A stretch of 64,000 nucleotides of DNA from assembly GCA_035293945.1 (NCBI GenBank), contig DATGLV010000030.1, positions 180,795-244,794 of the forward strand. The letters run 5' to 3'. The notes below the pieces were generated by a model. That model saw only the letters and a program-made list of their open reading frames with translations. It made no database searches and was not told the origin of the DNA. Positions 57,685 to 64,000 of this stretch are shown here, piece after piece (the stretch's first letter is position 1; every line of letters starts with the position of its first letter). This stretch comes from VAZQ01 sp035293945 (lineage in GTDB: Bacteria; Pseudomonadota; Alphaproteobacteria; Rhizobiales; Xanthobacteraceae). The translations under genes and the position numbers were made by a program.

Positions 57685-58779
57685 TCAAGGCGAAGGCCGA
57701 AAGCCCGCTCCGTAATAGGCGGACAGGTCGCTGCCAAGCCACTCGGACGGGATCACCTTGTTGCCGCCTTCCGCGATCGCCTTGCGATACAGGATGCCGC
57801 CGGCGGCCGCAAACTGGATGGCGAGACCCGAATTGTTCTTGTAGTAGAGGATGCCGCTGCTGCCGGGCGTGGCCGGAGCAACGCTGGCCTTGCCGGTGAA
57901 GATATCGCCGAGCTCGTGCACGTCAGCCCTGTTGATCACGCCTTGAGCGATCGGCTCCAACAACTCGGTCTGGTCGTTGTCGATCACGCTTTCCCAGTCG
58001 TTGATGATGATCGCCCGCGCCCGCTCATAGGTGCGGCGGTCAACCTCGGAACGCTTGTTGGTGACGTCCGAGTTCGCAATCGACACCACGAGCTGGCCAT
58101 TTTGCAGCCAGCTGCCGTCGAACACCGGCGTCATGGCGGTGGTGGCGCAGCAGACCACATCGGCCCCAGTGACCACCGCGCGCGGATCGGCGACCGCTAC
58201 CACCTCCATCCCGTCGCGCCGCATATCGCGCGCGAAATCCTCCCGATGCGCTTCGCTCGGGCTATAGACATTGACGCGGGTAAGTGGCCGCACCACGGCG
58301 ATCGCCTCGAGCGCCGAGCGCGCCTGCTTGCCGGTTCCAAACAAGCCGAGCGTTGCGGCATCCTTGCGCGCCAGTGCGTCGACGGCCGCCGCCGTGGTGG
58401 CGCCGACCCGCATTCCGGAGAGCTGGAACTCATGCAGCAGAGCCAGCGGCTCAGCGGTCTCGATACTGTAGAGAATGACAATGCCCCAGTTGAAAGTTTT
58501 GGGATTCTCATAGAGGCGCCGGTTGTTGCTGGCGCTGGGCGGGCGGATGATCTGCGAGCCGGCGCGCACGACCGCAATCCCGGCAGAGGGCACTGCGCCG
58601 ACATGGACATTGGCGAGATATTTGCGCTCCGGGTCGGGATGCTGGGCGAGGTAGCGCATGCGCGGCCGGTTGACGGCACGGCCATCCGCAAAGTCGCGAA
58701 ACGCCACGCGCATCGCTTCGATGCAGTCCCGCATGGGCAGGAGCCGCCGGACGTCGTCGTCGGTTATGATGATGGTCAC
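57685..58779 (-). CDS. Ornithine cyclodeaminase / mu-crystallin family protein
   Basis: 364 residues from GTG 58779. The family order is visible: IITDDDVRRLLPMRDCIEAMRVAF in pieces, GSQIIRPPSAS, LLHEFQLSGMRVGATTAAAVDALARKDAATLGLFGTG in pieces (Rossmann motif GLFGTGKQA near 148) and ADVVCCATT. Members reduce imines or deaminate amino acids with NAD(P)H; many reduce ketimines, and only some are true ornithine cyclodeaminases. The catalytic Asp region (D in VHELGDIFTG) is present. It is read in the same direction as the Bug receptor, suggesting a joint catabolic role. Confidence 0.87.
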   Translation of the reverse strand: MTIIITDDDVRRLLPMRDCIEAMRVAFRDFADGRAVNRPRMRYLAQHPDPERKYLANVHVGAVPSAGIAVVRAGSQIIRPPSASNNRRLYENPKTFNWGIVILYSIETAEPLALLHEFQLSGMRVGATTAAAVDALARKDAATLGLFGTGKQARSALEAIAVVRPLTRVNVYSPSEAHREDFARDMRRDGMEVVAVADPRAVVTGADVVCCATTAMTPVFDGSWLQNGQLVVSIANSDVTNKRSEVDRRTYERARAIIINDWESVIDNDQTELLEPIAQGVINRADVHELGDIFTGKASVAPATPGSSGILYYKNNSGLAIQFAAAGGILYRKAIAEGGNKVIPSEWLGSDLSAYYGAGFRPSP

Positions 58780-58890
58780 GCTGTCTTATGCTCCTTGATC
58801 CCTCGCACGCTGTTGTGATTGCCTTTATAGTGCTGGACATCCGTCCGATCTGCTATGCACAGTGTCGCCTAAAGTCAAACGAGGTTGGCC

Positions 58891-59280
58891 ATGATCACCC
58901 GTCGATCCCTGCTCGAAGCTGCGGGCGCTGCCCTACTCGTGCCGACAGCCGCATTCGCCGCGGAAGAACAGCCGTTCACGCGGCAGGCATTCCAGGCCGC
59001 ACAAGACGCCGGCAAGTCGATCCTGGTAGAGATACATGCGTCCTGGTGCCCGACCTGCGCGGCACAGAAGCCGATCCTCGCCAAGCTCTTTGCCCAACCC
59101 AAGTTCAAGAATCTCGCCGTGTTCCGGGTCGATTTCGACACCCAGAAGGACGAGGTGCGCGCGTTCAAGACGCGGATTCAGTCGACGCTTATTACCTTCA
59201 AAGGCTCCGAGGAGACCGCCCGCTCGGTCGGCGACACCAATGCGGATTCGATCGCGGACCTGCTCGCCCTGGCCCTCTGA
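58891..59280 (+). CDS. Exported thioredoxin-like protein (SoxW-like)
   Basis: 129 residues from ATG 58891; a TTG two codons earlier is less likely. The leader TRRSLLEAAGAALLVPTAAFA has a twin-arginine start. The active site is WCPTC at 52-56 in IHASWCPTCAAQK. Periplasmic thioredoxins of this type receive electrons from CcdA/DsbD-like membrane proteins. The next gene, 3 bases downstream, is exactly such a protein, and together they resemble SoxW-SoxV, which keep SoxY or SoxCD partners reduced. Confidence 0.85.
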   Translation: MITRRSLLEAAGAALLVPTAAFAAEEQPFTRQAFQAAQDAGKSILVEIHASWCPTCAAQKPILAKLFAQPKFKNLAVFRVDFDTQKDEVRAFKTRIQSTLITFKGSEETARSVGDTNADSIADLLALAL

Positions 59281-59283
59281 GGA

Positions 59284-60003
59284 ATGCCGGCGACGCTGAG
59301 CCTCGCCTTCCTCGCGGGCGCGCTCTCGACCCTCTCGCCCTGTGTCCTGCCGCTCATCCCCCTGGTGATCGGCTCGGCGGCCGCCGCGCATCGCTTGGGC
59401 CCGCTCGCCTTGGCGCTGGGAATGGCCGGCACCTTCGTGCTCGTCGGCCTGTTTCTCGCCACCATTGGATTTTCAGTCGGGCTCGACGGTGATGCGTTGC
59501 GGACCGCCGCCGCGGTGCTGATGATCATCATCGGCACCGTGCTGATCCTGCCATCGTTGCAATTGCGGTTGGCGACTGCGGCGGGACCAGCGAGCCGGTG
59601 GGCAGACGCCAAGATCGCGATGCGCTCGCCCTCCGGGCTGGTCGGCCAGTTTGGCGTCGGAGTCCTGCTTGGCATCGCTTGGAGCCCCTGCGTCGGGCCG
59701 ACGCTCGGCGCCGCCACACTGCTGGCGAGCGAGGGTAAGGACCTCACTGAGGTAGCCGCCACCATGCTGTGCTTCGGGCTCGGCGCCGCGACACCGCTCG
59801 TCGCCGTCGGTCTCCTGTCGCGCGAGCTCATATTGAAGCTCCGCGCGCATGCGCTCGCCGCCGGCCTCGGCCTTAGAGCCGCGCTCGGGGTCGCATTCGT
59901 GCTCATCGGCGCCGCCATCGTGAGCGGGATCGACCGGCAGGTCGAAGCCGTGCTGGTCGACGCGTCACCGCGGTGGCTCACCGAGCTGACGACGCGCTTC
60001 TGA
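59284..60003 (+). CDS. CcdA/SoxV-like thiol-electron transporter
   Basis: 239 residues. About six membrane helices are visible, with the cysteine-containing motifs LSPCVLPLIPLVIG near residue 19 and WSPCVGPTLGAA near 125, which shuttle electrons across the membrane. This is the short CcdA form without a periplasmic thioredoxin domain. It starts 3 bases after the thioredoxin stop. The likely roles are reduction of the partner thioredoxin for cytochrome c maturation or for the sulfur-oxidation enzymes encoded 6 kb upstream. Confidence 0.87.
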   Translation: MPATLSLAFLAGALSTLSPCVLPLIPLVIGSAAAAHRLGPLALALGMAGTFVLVGLFLATIGFSVGLDGDALRTAAAVLMIIIGTVLILPSLQLRLATAAGPASRWADAKIAMRSPSGLVGQFGVGVLLGIAWSPCVGPTLGAATLLASEGKDLTEVAATMLCFGLGAATPLVAVGLLSRELILKLRAHALAAGLGLRAALGVAFVLIGAAIVSGIDRQVEAVLVDASPRWLTELTTRF

Positions 60004-60046
60004 CGATCAACGGATCCGCGCGACGGGCCAAGATCCCGGCAGTCGC

Positions 60047-60241
60047 TCAGGAAGTCGAAAACCCAAACACCGAATAGGCCGGGCAGTTGCCAATAGCTGC
60101 CGTGATGAGCGGGATTACGCCGATCCAGCCGATCCAGTTCCAACCCGTGTCCGGGAAGCCGATCGGAATGGCGAAAGCGATCAACGCGACCCCAACCAGA
60201 ACGCGCAAGACGCGATCGAGAGTGCCTACATTGACTGGCAT
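60047..60241 (-). CDS. Small DUF2892 (YgaP-tail-like) membrane protein
   Basis: 64 residues from ATG 60241, with GGAGGGC upstream. The family start (VNVGTLDRVLRVLVGVAL) is followed by two hydrophobic segments (ALIAFAIPIGF; WIGWIGVIPLITAAIG) and the signature NCPAYSVFGFST. In YgaP this membrane part is joined to a rhodanese domain; stand-alone versions often sit beside sulfur-metabolism genes. An FNR/FixK-type box centred about 60 bases before the start suggests oxygen-dependent regulation. It converges on the CcdA gene. Confidence 0.85.
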   Translation of the reverse strand: MPVNVGTLDRVLRVLVGVALIAFAIPIGFPDTGWNWIGWIGVIPLITAAIGNCPAYSVFGFSTS

Positions 60242-60578
60242 GGTGCCCTCCATCTTTCAAAAGGAAACCATTGCTCCCGGCGGCGGAGCCCGCATTGATT
60301 CAAGTCAAGCATCGCAAGCACGGCAAGGTGATCGCCTCACGGCCATTAAAGCCCCCCCCTTCTGCCATGCCCTGGCGGCTTATTGCGCAGGCAGCCGAAC
60401 GCGCCGGGCGCTTGTTCTTTCTCGCCCAAGCCTCAAGAGTCTTGAGCGCAACGTCTTGCGCTCTCCGGCATCCGGCCCACGCGCAAGGCGGTGATCGGAG
60501 GCGTCGAATGGGGGGCCAAGAGGCGCGCACCCGATGGCTCGAGGCTGTGGGCGAGCTCGGACACGCGGGCGTTAGCCG
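60242..60578. other. Intergenic region with an FNR-type box
   Basis: No ORF is supported. The left part holds the DUF2892 promoter with its FNR/FixK-type box (60295-60308). The remainder contains a CCCCCCC run near 60352 and nothing else that I can identify. Confidence 0.5.
60295..60308. promoter_or_regulatory. FNR/FixK-type box upstream of the DUF2892 gene
   Basis: TTGATTCAAGTCAA fits TTGA-N6-TCAA. Its centre at 60301 predicts a leftward start near 60260, giving a 19-base leader before the ATG at 60241. Confidence 0.6.
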
Positions 60579-60944
60579 TCATTCAATCGCGTGGAGAAGC
60601 AGCACCTCATCCTCCGGCGTCAGGCCGGCGACGTCGTCGGGGTCCGCCGCGAGCGCTTCGTACAGCGCGCCGGCGGCGTTGCGCAGTGCATCCCGGCGCG
60701 AGCCAGCCGGCAAGGCAGAGGCGGTTCCGGCCAGTTCAGCGAGGATCTCGGCAAACAGCGCAGCGTGAACTTGCAAGCGCACGGATTTGCGCTCGTCGGC
60801 TTCGCCCCCACTGTCCAGCGAGAGCGAAATCCCCGCTTCGTCAGCATGGGCGACGAACTGCGCAGATTGATCGAATGTCTCGATAAAGAACCGGCCAGGA
60901 TATTCGAGCACAATCTCCGCCTTGTCAGGAACAGGCTTGCTCAT
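60579..60944 (-). CDS. Hypothetical protein with a candidate FNR-type promoter
   Basis: 121 residues from ATG 60944. No signal peptide or membrane segment. It begins with beta-like sequence (AEIVLEYPGRFFIETFDQSAQF in pieces) and ends with a helical, acidic part (LRNAAGALYEALAADPDDVAGLTPEDEVLLLH in pieces). No family is recognised. The upstream reading frame is open but lacks coding character. A near-consensus FNR box is centred 76 bases before the start. Confidence 0.6.
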   Translation of the reverse strand: MSKPVPDKAEIVLEYPGRFFIETFDQSAQFVAHADEAGISLSLDSGGEADERKSVRLQVHAALFAEILAELAGTASALPAGSRRDALRNAAGALYEALAADPDDVAGLTPEDEVLLLHAIE

Positions 60945-61345
60945 GGCTTCCGCGCCTCCGCGATCTGTCCTCCCAGCTGGACACTGCCCTAGAACAGCCG
61001 GGCGCCAGGCGACATGATCTGGATCAATTGCCGCCGCGTGCTTCTCGAACGTTCGGCGAGCAGCATTCATGAAGCTCGAGCTCCACGCCCTCATTGACCG
61101 CGAGCCAGACGTCGCATCGTGCGGTCTCAGTCGCGAGATGGTCTGCCTGCAAGGCGATGTGTTGAGCGACAACTCGAAGGCGCAGAACGCCTCGATCCTA
61201 CGACGGCCGGCCCTTAAAACCGCCGGCGTGGGAATTGACAGATGTCGCAGCAAAACGGCAGAGTTACCTTCTATTTGTGCGTATAGGAGCTGTCACAGTA
61301 CGGCGGCGCACGGAAGTTGTGAGAGGGAAGCTAGGGAGGATGACA
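60945..61345. other. Divergent intergenic region with an FNR-type box
   Basis: About 400 bases between the gene at 60944 (leftward) and the lipocalin-like gene at 61346 (rightward). It contains the box at 61014. Otherwise no gene or repeat is evident. Confidence 0.5.
61014..61027. promoter_or_regulatory. Near-consensus FNR/FixK box
   Basis: ATGATCTGGATCAA differs from TTGAT-N4-ATCAA only in its first base. Leftward activation from -41.5 would start transcription near 60979, 35 bases before the ATG at 60944. Confidence 0.5.
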
Positions 61346-61906
61346 ATGGTTAACCGTAGCACGCTTTGGGTTGTGGCAGTGGCAGCGTTGGGCCTGATGC
61401 TGCCGGTCTCCGGCCACACTCAGAATGCCCAGCAACGGCCCGCGGGCGCCGACCAGAAGCCGGCTACCCCGCCGGCTCCGCCGAAGCCGATGAAAGAAGC
61501 CATCATCGGCAGCTGGTCGCTCCTCATCGACGATGCGGTGAAGGAGGACGGCACCCACGTACCCAATTTCGGACCTAATCCCGAAGGCATCGCCATGTTC
61601 GGACCCGACGGTCGCTTCGCCGTCATGGTGATGCGTTCCGGCCGGCCCAAGTTTGCGGCCAACTCCCGGACCCAGGGAACGGCGGATGAAAACAAGGCGA
61701 CCGTGACCGGCTCGAACGCGTTCTTCGGCACTTATGTGGTTAACGAGGCCGACAAGAGCCTCACGATGCGGATCGAAGGCTCGACCTATCCGAACCTGGA
61801 AGGGACGACGCAGAAGCGGACCATCACCTCGCTGACCGCGGGTGACGAGATCACCTGGATGAACCCGGCCACGCGCGGCGAAACCGCCTGGAAGTGGAAT
61901 AAATAA
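61346..61906 (+). CDS. Exported lipocalin-like protein
   Basis: 186 residues from ATG 61346; the ATG at 61340 is too close to the AGGGAGG site, which is 6 bases from 61346. It has a signal peptide (LWVVAVAALGLMLPVSGHTQ), then a Pro/Ala-rich linker (PATPPAPPKPMKE). The rest is a lipocalin-like barrel: AIIGSWSLLIDDAVKEDG, GIAMFGPDGRFAVMVMRSGRPKF in pieces, GTYVVNEADKSLTMRIEGS and ITWMNPATRGETAWKW. Such proteins are frequent in proteobacteria; the ligand is unknown. Confidence 0.8.
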   Translation: MVNRSTLWVVAVAALGLMLPVSGHTQNAQQRPAGADQKPATPPAPPKPMKEAIIGSWSLLIDDAVKEDGTHVPNFGPNPEGIAMFGPDGRFAVMVMRSGRPKFAANSRTQGTADENKATVTGSNAFFGTYVVNEADKSLTMRIEGSTYPNLEGTTQKRTITSLTAGDEITWMNPATRGETAWKWNK

Positions 61907-62094
61907 CTAGACTGAGAGTCCACTTCTCTCAACACAGCCGGTAGAGCGGGTACGGGTTTCTGGAAATCGACCCGCTCTATCAGGTCGGAAGTGGGGTCCG
62001 CCGGCCAAAGGCCGCGGGCTCGCGCAGGGAAGCGCCGCCAGGGCGCGATCGGCGGAGTTTTGCGAAATTCCCGTACCGCCGCGCTGCGAGTCTT

Positions 62095-62172
62095 CTAGTG
62101 CCGCCGATTTGAAGTTCCTGCTACCGCTGCGGCAAACCCTTTCAGGAACTTCAAATCGAAAAGCAGCACTAG
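62095..62172. mobile_element. MITE-like palindromic element with CTAGTGC ends
   Basis: Outer ends CTAGTGC/GCACTAG are perfect inverted repeats of 7 bases. Inside lie the 15-bp perfect arms GATTTGAAGTTCCTG (62106-62120) and CAGGAACTTCAAATC (62143-62157). The 78-bp unit has no coding capacity, consistent with a non-autonomous element; mobility is inferred. Confidence 0.55.
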
Positions 62173-62185
62173 AATCATGTGCTTG

Positions 62186-62260
62186 CTAGTGCCCCTGTCT
62201 TTCCGAAGCTCCTGTCAAAGGGGGCCGCCATGTATTACGAGCTTCGGAAGGCGGGCACTG
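62186..62260. mobile_element. Second palindromic element of the CTAGTGC type
   Basis: Begins CTAGTGC and ends GCACTGG, with inner 10-bp perfect arms TTCCGAAGCT (62201-62210) and AGCTTCGGAA (62240-62249). It starts 14 bases after the first element and has the same architecture but different arm sequence. Confidence 0.5.
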
Positions 62261-62552
62261 GTGCGCTGGATACCAGGCGCAGGCGCGGCAAGTGTCCGCG
62301 CCCCCTCGTGGGACGACGGTGCGCGGCTGCCGCTCTCCATAACTTGCAAACTTTGCCAATTGTCCGGAACCCATCTGGCGGATGGCGATTGGTGGAGAAC
62401 GCCGCCATGATCGAGCCGTCCTCCTCGCGGCAGACCGTTCTGCGCGACCGCCCCGCGTTCAGCCGGCTCAATGGTTGAAGCTCGTATCAAAGGGTCGCAC
62501 GCTGCATCACGAACTTCGGAAGCAGGGGCAGTAAGGCAAGTAGGAGCCAGCC

Positions 62553-63275
62553 ATGAAAGCACGCGATGTGATGTCCGCGCGGGTGATATCGATCGAGAGC
62601 GATGCGCCAATCACCCGGGCGGCCGGCCTGATGCTGCAGAATCGCATCAGCGGCTTGCCCGTGGTCGATCAGAAGGGTGCGCTGGTGGGGGTGGTGACCG
62701 AGGGCGATTTCCTGCGCCGTGGCGAGATCGGCACCGAGCGGCGTCGCAATCGTTGGCTCGAATTCCTCATCGGGTCGGGGCGGCTCGCCGACGAGTATGT
62801 TCGTGCCCGCGGCCGCAAAGTGGCAGACGTGATGACGCACCATCCGGTCACTGCGACCGAGGACACGCCGCTCGAAGAAGTCGTTCGTCAGATGGAGCGG
62901 CATCGGATCAAACGGCTGCCGATTATTCGCGATGGTGCGCTCGTCGGCATCATCACCCGCGCCAACATCATGCATGCGCTGGTCAGCCTGGAGACTCAAC
63001 CCACGCCGGCCAGCGACGACGCCGGCATTCGTCAGCAAATTCTCGACGAATACGCCAGGCAATCCTGGGCGCCAATGATCAATGTGCTGGTGCGCAACGG
63101 CGTGGTCGAATTGTGGGGAGCCATAACCGACGAGCGAGAGCGCGTTGCACTCAAAGTCGCCGCGGAGAACGTGCCCGGGGTCAAGATGGTGCACGACCAT
63201 CTGGTCTGGATCGAACCCAATTCCGGCTTCGTGATCCAATCCGGGGAGGACGAAGCACGAGCGCGGAGCTCCTAG
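62553..63275 (+). CDS. CBS-domain pair plus BON domain protein
   Basis: 240 residues. Two CBS domains come first: ARDVMSARVISIESDAPITRAAGLMLQNRISGLPVVD in pieces and KVADVMTHHPVTATEDTPLEEVVRQMERHRIKRLPII in pieces, each with the D-x-x-x-R/nucleotide-binding pattern. A basic insert (RRGEIGTERRRNRWLEFLIG) lies between them. The C-terminal 80 residues are a BON domain (VLVRNGVVELWGAITDERERVALKVAAENVPGVKMV in pieces). Such proteins may sense adenosine nucleotides and bind membranes; the pathway is unknown. It stands alone. Confidence 0.9.
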   Translation: MKARDVMSARVISIESDAPITRAAGLMLQNRISGLPVVDQKGALVGVVTEGDFLRRGEIGTERRRNRWLEFLIGSGRLADEYVRARGRKVADVMTHHPVTATEDTPLEEVVRQMERHRIKRLPIIRDGALVGIITRANIMHALVSLETQPTPASDDAGIRQQILDEYARQSWAPMINVLVRNGVVELWGAITDERERVALKVAAENVPGVKMVHDHLVWIEPNSGFVIQSGEDEARARSS

Positions 63276-63429
63276 AAGCGCTTCAGTCCGCCCGGTTCTT
63301 GCTGCTCGGCTATCATCTCTTCGCGGCCATTACCGGAGCCGGCTGTGTGCTCTGCATCACCAAGTCCTTGGAACACCCGAGCCCGAATGATACGCGGACT
63401 TCTGCATTGAACGCGCCGCATCAACAGGG

Positions 63430-63642
63430 CTATGCGGCAGCAAGCATCGCCCGAACGTCGCGCAGCGCGATAAGATAGCCGGTGTGCCAAGCGAGGCGCT
63501 CGTACAATCCTTCATCGGCGCTGGCGGAGACGCGATCGCCGGCGCTGTTTTCGCGCAACCACTGCGTCAGGCTGTCGATATTGGCATCGAGCTCGCGCTC
63601 GATGCTTTGCGTCTCAAGGCTCGTCGACACACTGTATGACAT
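63430..63642 (-). CDS. Small hypothetical protein
   Basis: 70 residues from ATG 63642, with GGGGGAAG 4 bases upstream. It is helical and polar (SIERELDANIDSLTQWLREN; DEGLYERLAWHTGYLIALRDVRAMLA in pieces), with no signal peptide or metal motif. Similar short proteins are frequent in Bradyrhizobiaceae genomes. The good ribosome site and coding bias support a real gene. Confidence 0.65.
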   Translation of the reverse strand: MSYSVSTSLETQSIERELDANIDSLTQWLRENSAGDRVSASADEGLYERLAWHTGYLIALRDVRAMLAAA

Positions 63643-63901
63643 TTGCTTCCCCCTTGTTCGTCGAGATCAGCTATGGGCGGCATCCCTTGATTTTTGGTAA
63701 GTCCGCCGTCCTGCGGAGAAACGCCCGCACGATGATGATCGGCATGAAAAACAATTGATTATCAACGGGCGAGGGCCGGCGCGCGGCGCGGTAGTAAGGT
63801 ACTGATACGGAACTTGTGGGCGCATGCAAACAGCATGGTCGCGCAAAGCTCACCGCGGAAGACCTCTCTCCATGAACACGCTGTCAGACGACGGCGGCCT
63901 G

Positions 63902-64000
63902 TTAGACGACGGCGGCCGGATTGGGGACGATTTGCTGTCCGAGCTGGCGAGCCAGTCGGCGCAGCATGCGGTGTTTGGTTTCCAATACCTTCGCCTCGTA
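63902..64000 (-). CDS. C-terminal end of an unidentified protein (partial)
   Basis: On the minus strand the frame is open from the window edge to TAA at 63902 and gives 32 residues (YEAKVLETKHRMLRRLARQL, then GQQIVPNPAAVV), charged and helical as in a real C-terminus. On the plus strand an ORF from ATG 63872 is also open to the edge, but its start (TLSDDGGLLDDGGR) is translated from a duplicated GACGACGGCGGCC block and looks less like a gene. No family is recognised. Confidence 0.35.
   Translation of the reverse strand, partial: YEAKVLETKHRMLRRLARQLGQQIVPNPAAVV

Larger units (their letters stand above)
61907..62552. other. Intergenic region (about 650 bases) with hairpin elements
   Basis: No gene is supported. 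Two CTAGTGC-ended palindromic elements lie at 62095-62172 and 62186-62260, and a third, degenerate relative lies near 62473-62523 (GAAGCTCGT with ACGAACTTC). The promoter of the CBS gene must lie near the right end, within or beside that third element. Confidence 0.6.

Noticed and set aside
63749..63772. A TTGAT-T-ATCAA palindrome as a further FNR box
   Set aside because: The half-sites are separated by one base instead of four, so it does not fit the FNR/FixK geometry.

Overview
The window looks like the chromosome of a GC-rich alphaproteobacterium of the Hyphomicrobiales, close to Bradyrhizobium, Rhodopseudomonas or Pseudolabrys. The reasons are a NadQ-type NAD regulator next to nadA-nadC, DUF5681 and DUF6894 proteins, tripartite-tricarboxylate (Bug/TctC) receptors, many exported c-type cytochromes, FNR/FixK-type and GAAC-N7-GAAC boxes, and dispersed intergenic palindromes with the cores GTCGTCCC(C/T)GCG and GTCATCCCCGCG. 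This placement is inferred from gene content; no ribosomal or phylogenetic marker is present.

Layout. 0-2.7 kb: an exported protein of unknown function and a diheme cytochrome c. 2.8-11.3 kb: an accessory toxin-antitoxin and restriction island with HepT/MntA, a zeta-like kinase with a tiny partner, a type I restriction-modification operon hsdM-hsdS-hsdR, and a VbhA/Fic pair. hsdS and fic each carry one frameshift. 11.6-17.3 kb: housekeeping genes behind a candidate LexA box (two rhizobial hypotheticals, ygfZ, tag, an HD hydrolase, a phosphatase-like protein, nadQ). 17.3-28.7 kb: an acuI-like reductase, an MFS carrier, nadA-nadC behind two NadQ-like operators, a SleB-type hydrolase and ppdK. 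29-40.5 kb: a Bug receptor, a two-component system, a three-gene envelope operon of unknown function, a two-barrel porin, phoU, DUF5681, and a cytochrome c' behind a perfect FNR/FixK box. 40.9-44.1 kb: an uncharacterised four-gene operon with an exported protein, two GlcG-like proteins and a metallo-beta-lactamase-fold protein.

45-64 kb: a PQQ-type propeller, an amidohydrolase, a frameshifted UspA and a TauE exporter run leftwards. Diverging from them is a sulfur-oxidation set: TsdA-like diheme cytochrome, DsrE-like protein, SoxC-like molybdoenzyme, a short one-heme SoxD-like cytochrome, and a thioredoxin plus CcdA pair resembling SoxW/SoxV. The core soxXYZAB genes are not in the window. Between these lies a possible catabolic module (leaderless NMT1-like binding protein, UbiD decarboxylase, Bug receptor, ornithine-cyclodeaminase homologue). 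The right end has small orphan genes, two with FNR-type boxes, CTAGTGC-ended hairpin elements and a CBS-BON protein.

Two themes recur. Palindromic repeats lie between genes throughout and have also entered coding sequence in frame (ygfZ, its upstream gene, the tail of tag). Three genes (hsdS, fic, uspA) are each broken by one small indel in a homopolymer or CG run, which may be real decay or sequencing error.
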